DNA from: Gammaproteobacteria bacterium
Lineage (GTDB): Bacteria; Pseudomonadota; Gammaproteobacteria; Pseudomonadales; Litorivicinaceae
Length of the DNA: 8,407 nucleotides
Assembly (NCBI GenBank): GCA_002705325.1
Contig: PAFS01000002.1
Coordinates: 1-8,407, forward strand
Reading direction: 5' to 3'
Shown: piece after piece, positions 6,057 through 8,407 of the stretch
Position numbering within the stretch: the first letter of the stretch is position 1
How the letters are laid out: every line of letters starts with the position of its first letter
Made by a program: the position numbers and the translations under genes
The notes under the pieces: generated by a model
What the model was told of the DNA's origin: nothing
Databases searched by the model: none
The model's input: only the letters and a program-made list of their open reading frames with translations

Positions 6057-7165
6057 AAGCAGATATGAGTGAAGTTAAACTGCAGCGTCTAGCAAAGTCC
6101 TATGGCGGGTTCGCCGCTGTAAAGGAATTCGATCTGGAGATTGGCAAGGGTGAATTTCTGGTCCTGCTTGGTCCATCGGGATGTGGAAAGTCTACTACAT
6201 TGAGGATGATTGCAGGCCTTGAAAGCATTACTTCAGGCGACCTTTTCATCAATGGTAAGCGCATGAACGATGTGGACCCCAAAGATCGCGGGGTAGCGAT
6301 GGTGTTCCAGAACTATGCGCTTTACCCGCATAGAACGGTGTTTGACAACATGGCGATGGCGCTGAAATTGAAGCGTGTACCAGCGGCAGAAATTCGCAAG
6401 CGAGTCGAACAAACTGCCGAGATGCTCGGTCTTATGGAGTATCTGGAACGCAAACCTGCAGCCTTGTCGGGTGGCCAGCGGCAGCGGGTTGCCATTGGCC
6501 GCGCGATCGTCAGAACCCCGGTGGTGTTTCTCTTTGACGAACCTTTGTCGAACCTTGATGCCATGCTCAGGGTAAAAATGCGCATGGAATTGCAGGAGCT
6601 TCATGAAGGCCTCGGGGTAACCTCAGTCTATGTGACGCATGATCAAGTTGAAGCAATGACACTGGCCGATCGGATCGTCATCATGAATAATGGTGTTGTC
6701 GAACAGGTTGGCACCCCGCGCGAGGTTTATGATAGGCCGTTCAATGAATTCGTTGCTACCTTCATCGGCAGTCCGACAATGAATATTCTTGACTTCGAGT
6801 TGCTGGAAAATGTGCCGGACAGCAATTCGAAAAAGGGCTGCTGGGTTACGCCATGTGGTAGTCTTTCTTTTCCCAGCTTGCCAGTTGATACAGGAACAAG
6901 GCGGAAAGTCCGGGTGGGGATACGCCCGGAACATCTGGAAATACTGGCAAAGCGGAAACAGATGTCCGGTCACGAAATCCAAGCAAGAGTTCAGCTTGAT
7001 GAGCTTCTTGGCGCCGATGCTCTCCTGGTCCTCGCCGTTGGTGATGCCCGCCTCACAGCGCGCGTATCTGGCATAGATCACCCAAAGCGTGGCGATCACG
7101 TAACGCTAAATCTTCCTCTAGCACAGCTTCATGTATTTGACGCCGAAACTGGAATGGCTATTTAA
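6053..7165 (+). CDS. Sugar ABC transporter ATP-binding protein (UgpC/MalK type)
   Basis: A 370-residue cytoplasmic ATPase that energises the importer as a homodimer. Numbered from the GTG at 6053: Walker A GPSGCGKST 40-48, Q-loop Gln86, signature LSGGQ 138-142, Walker B VVFLFDEP 157-164, D-loop SNLDA 166-170 and H-loop His196 in THDQ. The C-terminal extension (about 240-370) with VGIRPEHLEI is the regulatory OB/TOBE region typical of sugar importers. Two starts are possible: the GTG at 6053 overlaps the permease stop by four bases (GTGA), and the ATG at 6065 gives MSEVKLQRLAKSYGG, a typical N-terminus for this family. Neither has a clear ribosome site. I keep the GTG because the four-base overlap implies coupling, but the ATG is nearly as likely. 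All catalytic motifs are intact. It may be shared with other sugar importers, as is known for this subfamily. Confidence 0.93.
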   Translation: MKADMSEVKLQRLAKSYGGFAAVKEFDLEIGKGEFLVLLGPSGCGKSTTLRMIAGLESITSGDLFINGKRMNDVDPKDRGVAMVFQNYALYPHRTVFDNMAMALKLKRVPAAEIRKRVEQTAEMLGLMEYLERKPAALSGGQRQRVAIGRAIVRTPVVFLFDEPLSNLDAMLRVKMRMELQELHEGLGVTSVYVTHDQVEAMTLADRIVIMNNGVVEQVGTPREVYDRPFNEFVATFIGSPTMNILDFELLENVPDSNSKKGCWVTPCGSLSFPSLPVDTGTRRKVRVGIRPEHLEILAKRKQMSGHEIQARVQLDELLGADALLVLAVGDARLTARVSGIDHPKRGDHVTLNLPLAQLHVFDAETGMAI

Positions 7166-7219
7166 GCCGTATCTTAAGTTTTCTATCGCAAGCTGACAGA
7201 GATTATCTAAACTGAGTTC

Positions 7220-7236
7220 GGGAACATTTTATTCCC
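7220..7236 (+). terminator. Weak hairpin and C-rich tract after ABC operon
   Basis: GGGAA (7220-7224) and TTCCC (7232-7236) can pair around a seven-base loop CATTTTA, 55 bases past the ATPase stop. The stem is only 5 bp and no T-run follows, so an intrinsic terminator is doubtful. The next bases are a 22-base homopyrimidine run (7232-7253) and then C-rich, G-poor DNA to about 7345, the composition expected of a Rho loading site. Termination of the operon here by Rho is therefore possible. Confidence 0.3.
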
Positions 7237-7259
7237 CCTTCCTCCCCCCCTCCATCACC

Positions 7260-7480
7260 CGCCCGAGGTTCGAGCCGCAAGCACCCCCCAACATAAGACC
7301 CACCCCTCGGCCCAATTCGATCCAGATGCAGCAACCATCCAAAGTAACCCCGGTTCGGTGTCCACGAGCCGCGAGCCGCGAAGCTTGAACCTCGAGATGC
7401 TGTCCTCGGACCACGGCCCAGTGTCCGTGGACCACGGACCTATCTGCTTGGAGCTTGGCCCTCGGACCGTGGTCCAAGGC
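7260..7480. repeat. Mosaic of short GC-rich repeats and palindromes
   Basis: The stretch is built from a few recurring words. CGAGCCG occurs at 7271-7277 and twice in tandem at 7365-7378. CCTCGGACC occurs at 7404-7412 and 7460-7468. GTCCGTGG-A-CCACGGAC (7423-7439) is a perfect palindrome with one central base. GGACC-GT-GGTCC (7464-7475) is another, lying inside a longer imperfect stem (AGCTTGG near 7452 with CCAAGGCT near 7474). GGTTCG and its complementary forms GAACCTCGAG and GGTTCGAG also recur. It resembles the degenerate intergenic repeat mosaics found in some alphaproteobacterial genomes; I cannot name a family. Confidence 0.5.
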
Positions 7481-7501
7481 TGTTATCCAGACTGTTATCC
7501 A
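7480..7501 (+). repeat. 10-bp direct repeat CTGTTATCCA, 12-bp period
   Basis: CTGTTATCCA occurs at 7480-7489 and again at 7492-7501, separated by GA. It lies between the mosaic repeat region and the tRNA-like site. Closely spaced direct repeats of this length are seen as arm-type binding sites of tyrosine recombinases, but chance or a remnant tandem duplication is equally possible. Confidence 0.4.
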
Positions 7502-7567
7502 AAATAGGGCGTTGGCTGACAGGTGCTGATCGGCTAAGATACTGAATAGATTGAAAGTCAGGTCTTG

Positions 7568-7612
7568 AATGGTCCCTGGGTAGGGCGTCGAACCCTCTCA
7601 GCGGGCACCATT
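7568..7612 (-). other. tRNA 3'-end-like palindrome, candidate attachment site
   Basis: The segment is an imperfect palindrome with AATGGT (7568-7573) and ACCATT (7607-7612) at its ends and AGGG/CCCT (7582-7585 with 7593-7596) inside. On the minus strand it reads like the 3' part of a tRNA gene: T-stem GAGGG, T-loop TTCGACG (7592-7586), CCCTA, a seven-base acceptor strand CCCAGGG (7580-7574), then ACCA (7573-7570). No D-arm or anticodon arm is found upstream on that strand, so it is not a whole tRNA. A tRNA 3' fragment about 70 bp in front of an integrase gene is what the far junction of an integrated element looks like, with the element to the right. The complementary acceptor CCCTGGG is not one I recognise from a common tRNA, so confidence is low. 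Confidence 0.33.
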
Positions 7613-7649
7613 ATCTGCATCAATTCATGTGTACCACATTGATTTGTAG

Positions 7650-7663
7650 GCATTGTGCAATGC
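7650..7663. promoter_or_regulatory. Small inverted repeat upstream of integrase gene
   Basis: GCATTG-TG-CAATGC is a perfect 6-bp inverted repeat with a two-base centre, ending five bases before the integrase ribosome site GAGGA (7668-7672). Its place suggests an operator or an excisionase or integrase contact site controlling the integrase. A clear promoter is not visible. TGTAC words occur near it (about 7629, 7680 and 7692). Confidence 0.3.
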
Positions 7664-7678
7664 TTGCGAGGATTTGTA

Positions 7679-8407
7679 ATGTACAGAATGATGTACAAAG
7701 ATGCCTACCAATACGTGGCCGACAGAGATGGTATCTTCTATTATGTTCGGCGTGTTCCAAATGATGTGAGGCAGCACTATGCGTCCTCACGTATCTCATT
7801 CAGCCTGAGAACTAAGTCACATCAATCTGCCCTTCGTGCTGCCAAGTCTGTGACGCAGCGGCTTGAAGACTATTGGCTTGGCCTTCGTCTTCAGCAGATG
7901 GACATACCTGCCATTCATCTGGTGAAGACAGATGATGTGGAGGATGCATCCCCTCTTATGATGGATGCGGTTGAGATGTATCTGTCCATCAAGGGCAAGG
8001 ATGACAGGACATTCATTCGCACTGCTCGTCGCAATGGTGAGTATGTGTCTAAGGTGTTGGGTAATAGACCCATCACCTCCTACTCATCATCAGAGGCTGC
8101 GCAGTTCAGAGACTGGTGCTTTGAGCAAAGCATGAACATCAACACTGTGAAGCGTGTCTTTGCTTCTGTGCGTTCCATCATCAACCTCACTATGCGTGAG
8201 CATGGGATAGAAGGAAGAAACGCCTTTAGCGGCACATTCATGCCTGACAGAGGTGATGCATCGACAAGGCGGCCTATCCCTGCAGACAAATTGAGAACCA
8301 TCCAACAGCGTTGCCAGACAACTGATGATGAACCTCGTTGGTTGGTGGCACTTATCAGTGACACTGGCATGCGCCTCAGTGAAGCTGCAGGGCTTGCCAA
8401 AGAGGAC
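7679..8407 (+). CDS. Tyrosine recombinase (DUF6538-type integrase), 3' end cut off
   Basis: The frame opens at ATG 7679 with GAGGA six bases upstream and stays open for 243 codons to the window's last base, so the C-terminal part is missing. Residues 11-66 (QYVADRDGIFYYVRRVPNDVR and on to FSLRTKSHQSALRAAK) match the N-terminal DUF6538-type arm-binding region common in alphaproteobacterial phage and island integrases. Residues about 92-185 fit the helical core-binding domain. The catalytic domain begins near 200, and DTGMRLSEAAGL (228-239) contains the first catalytic arginine, Arg232. The later His-x-x-Arg and the nucleophilic Tyr would lie beyond the window. It should catalyse site-specific integration and excision of a mobile element, probably at the tRNA-like site just upstream. 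In-frame ATG codons at residues 4 and 5 are alternative starts. Confidence 0.88.
   Translation, partial: MYRMMYKDAYQYVADRDGIFYYVRRVPNDVRQHYASSRISFSLRTKSHQSALRAAKSVTQRLEDYWLGLRLQQMDIPAIHLVKTDDVEDASPLMMDAVEMYLSIKGKDDRTFIRTARRNGEYVSKVLGNRPITSYSSSEAAQFRDWCFEQSMNINTVKRVFASVRSIINLTMREHGIEGRNAFSGTFMPDRGDASTRRPIPADKLRTIQQRCQTTDDEPRWLVALISDTGMRLSEAAGLAKED

Larger units (their letters stand above)
7166..7678. other. Gene-free 513-bp gap rich in short repeats
   Basis: I see no credible gene between the ATPase stop and the integrase start. From left to right the gap holds a weak hairpin (7220-7236), a homopyrimidine and C-rich stretch (7232 to about 7345), a mosaic of short GC-rich words and palindromes (about 7260-7480), a direct repeat (7480-7501), a tRNA-like palindrome (7568-7612) and a small inverted repeat before the integrase (7650-7663). 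An 82-codon minus-strand open frame (7229-7477) is an artefact of the repeats. Confidence 0.6.

Noticed and set aside
7229..7477. An 82-codon minus-strand open frame in the intergenic gap
   Set aside because: Its composition (repeated His/Val/Arg/Gly words) simply mirrors the DNA repeats, and no homologous family is recognisable.
7260..7480. CRISPR array
   Set aside because: The repeated words are short, irregularly spaced and in mixed orientation, with no constant repeat-spacer unit and no cas genes.
7568..7645. A complete tRNA gene on the minus strand
   Set aside because: Only a T-arm and acceptor/CCA-like end can be drawn. No D-arm, anticodon arm or matching 5' acceptor strand is present upstream.
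8080..8400. A 106-codon minus-strand open frame at the right edge
   Set aside because: It is antisense to the integrase core and catalytic domain, which is clearly coding on the plus strand.

Overview
The window looks like a stretch of an alphaproteobacterial genome, probably marine, of moderate G+C. This rests on gene types and overall style: an S1-type sulfatase, an IclR regulator and a UgpC/MalK-type sugar ABC transporter, next to an HGGxSTG-type small protein and a DUF6538-type tyrosine recombinase. I cannot place it to genus from sequence alone.

Layout. At 74-433 (minus) is a small HGGxSTG-type protein with a Cys/His cluster, a family often seen around phage-like or integrated elements. 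At 557-2080 (minus) is a complete arylsulfatase-superfamily enzyme with no signal peptide. An 81-bp divergent intergenic region (2081-2161) carries a striking nested inverted repeat that is probably the operator of the IclR-family regulator at 2162-2938 (plus). Downstream on the plus strand is a complete carbohydrate ABC importer: periplasmic binding protein (2974-4230), two permeases (4334-5227 and 5229-6056) and ATPase (6053-7165). A strong hairpin sits between the binding-protein gene and the first permease gene. From 7166 to about 7678 there is no credible gene. This gap holds a weak hairpin, a C-rich tract, a mosaic of short GC-rich repeats and palindromes, a 10-bp direct repeat, and a palindromic site that resembles a tRNA 3' end. 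At 7679 a tyrosine recombinase starts and runs off the right edge of the window.

How the genes work together (inference). The importer probably brings a sugar, plausibly a sulfated one, into the cytoplasm, where the leaderless sulfatase removes the sulfate ester. The IclR regulator would sense the ligand and control both divergent arms through the shared operator. The catabolic cluster is bracketed by mobile-element-type genes. The tRNA-like site beside the integrase suggests that an integrated element begins near 7570 and extends to the right, leaving the sulfatase/ABC block as flanking chromosome or as cargo of an older element.
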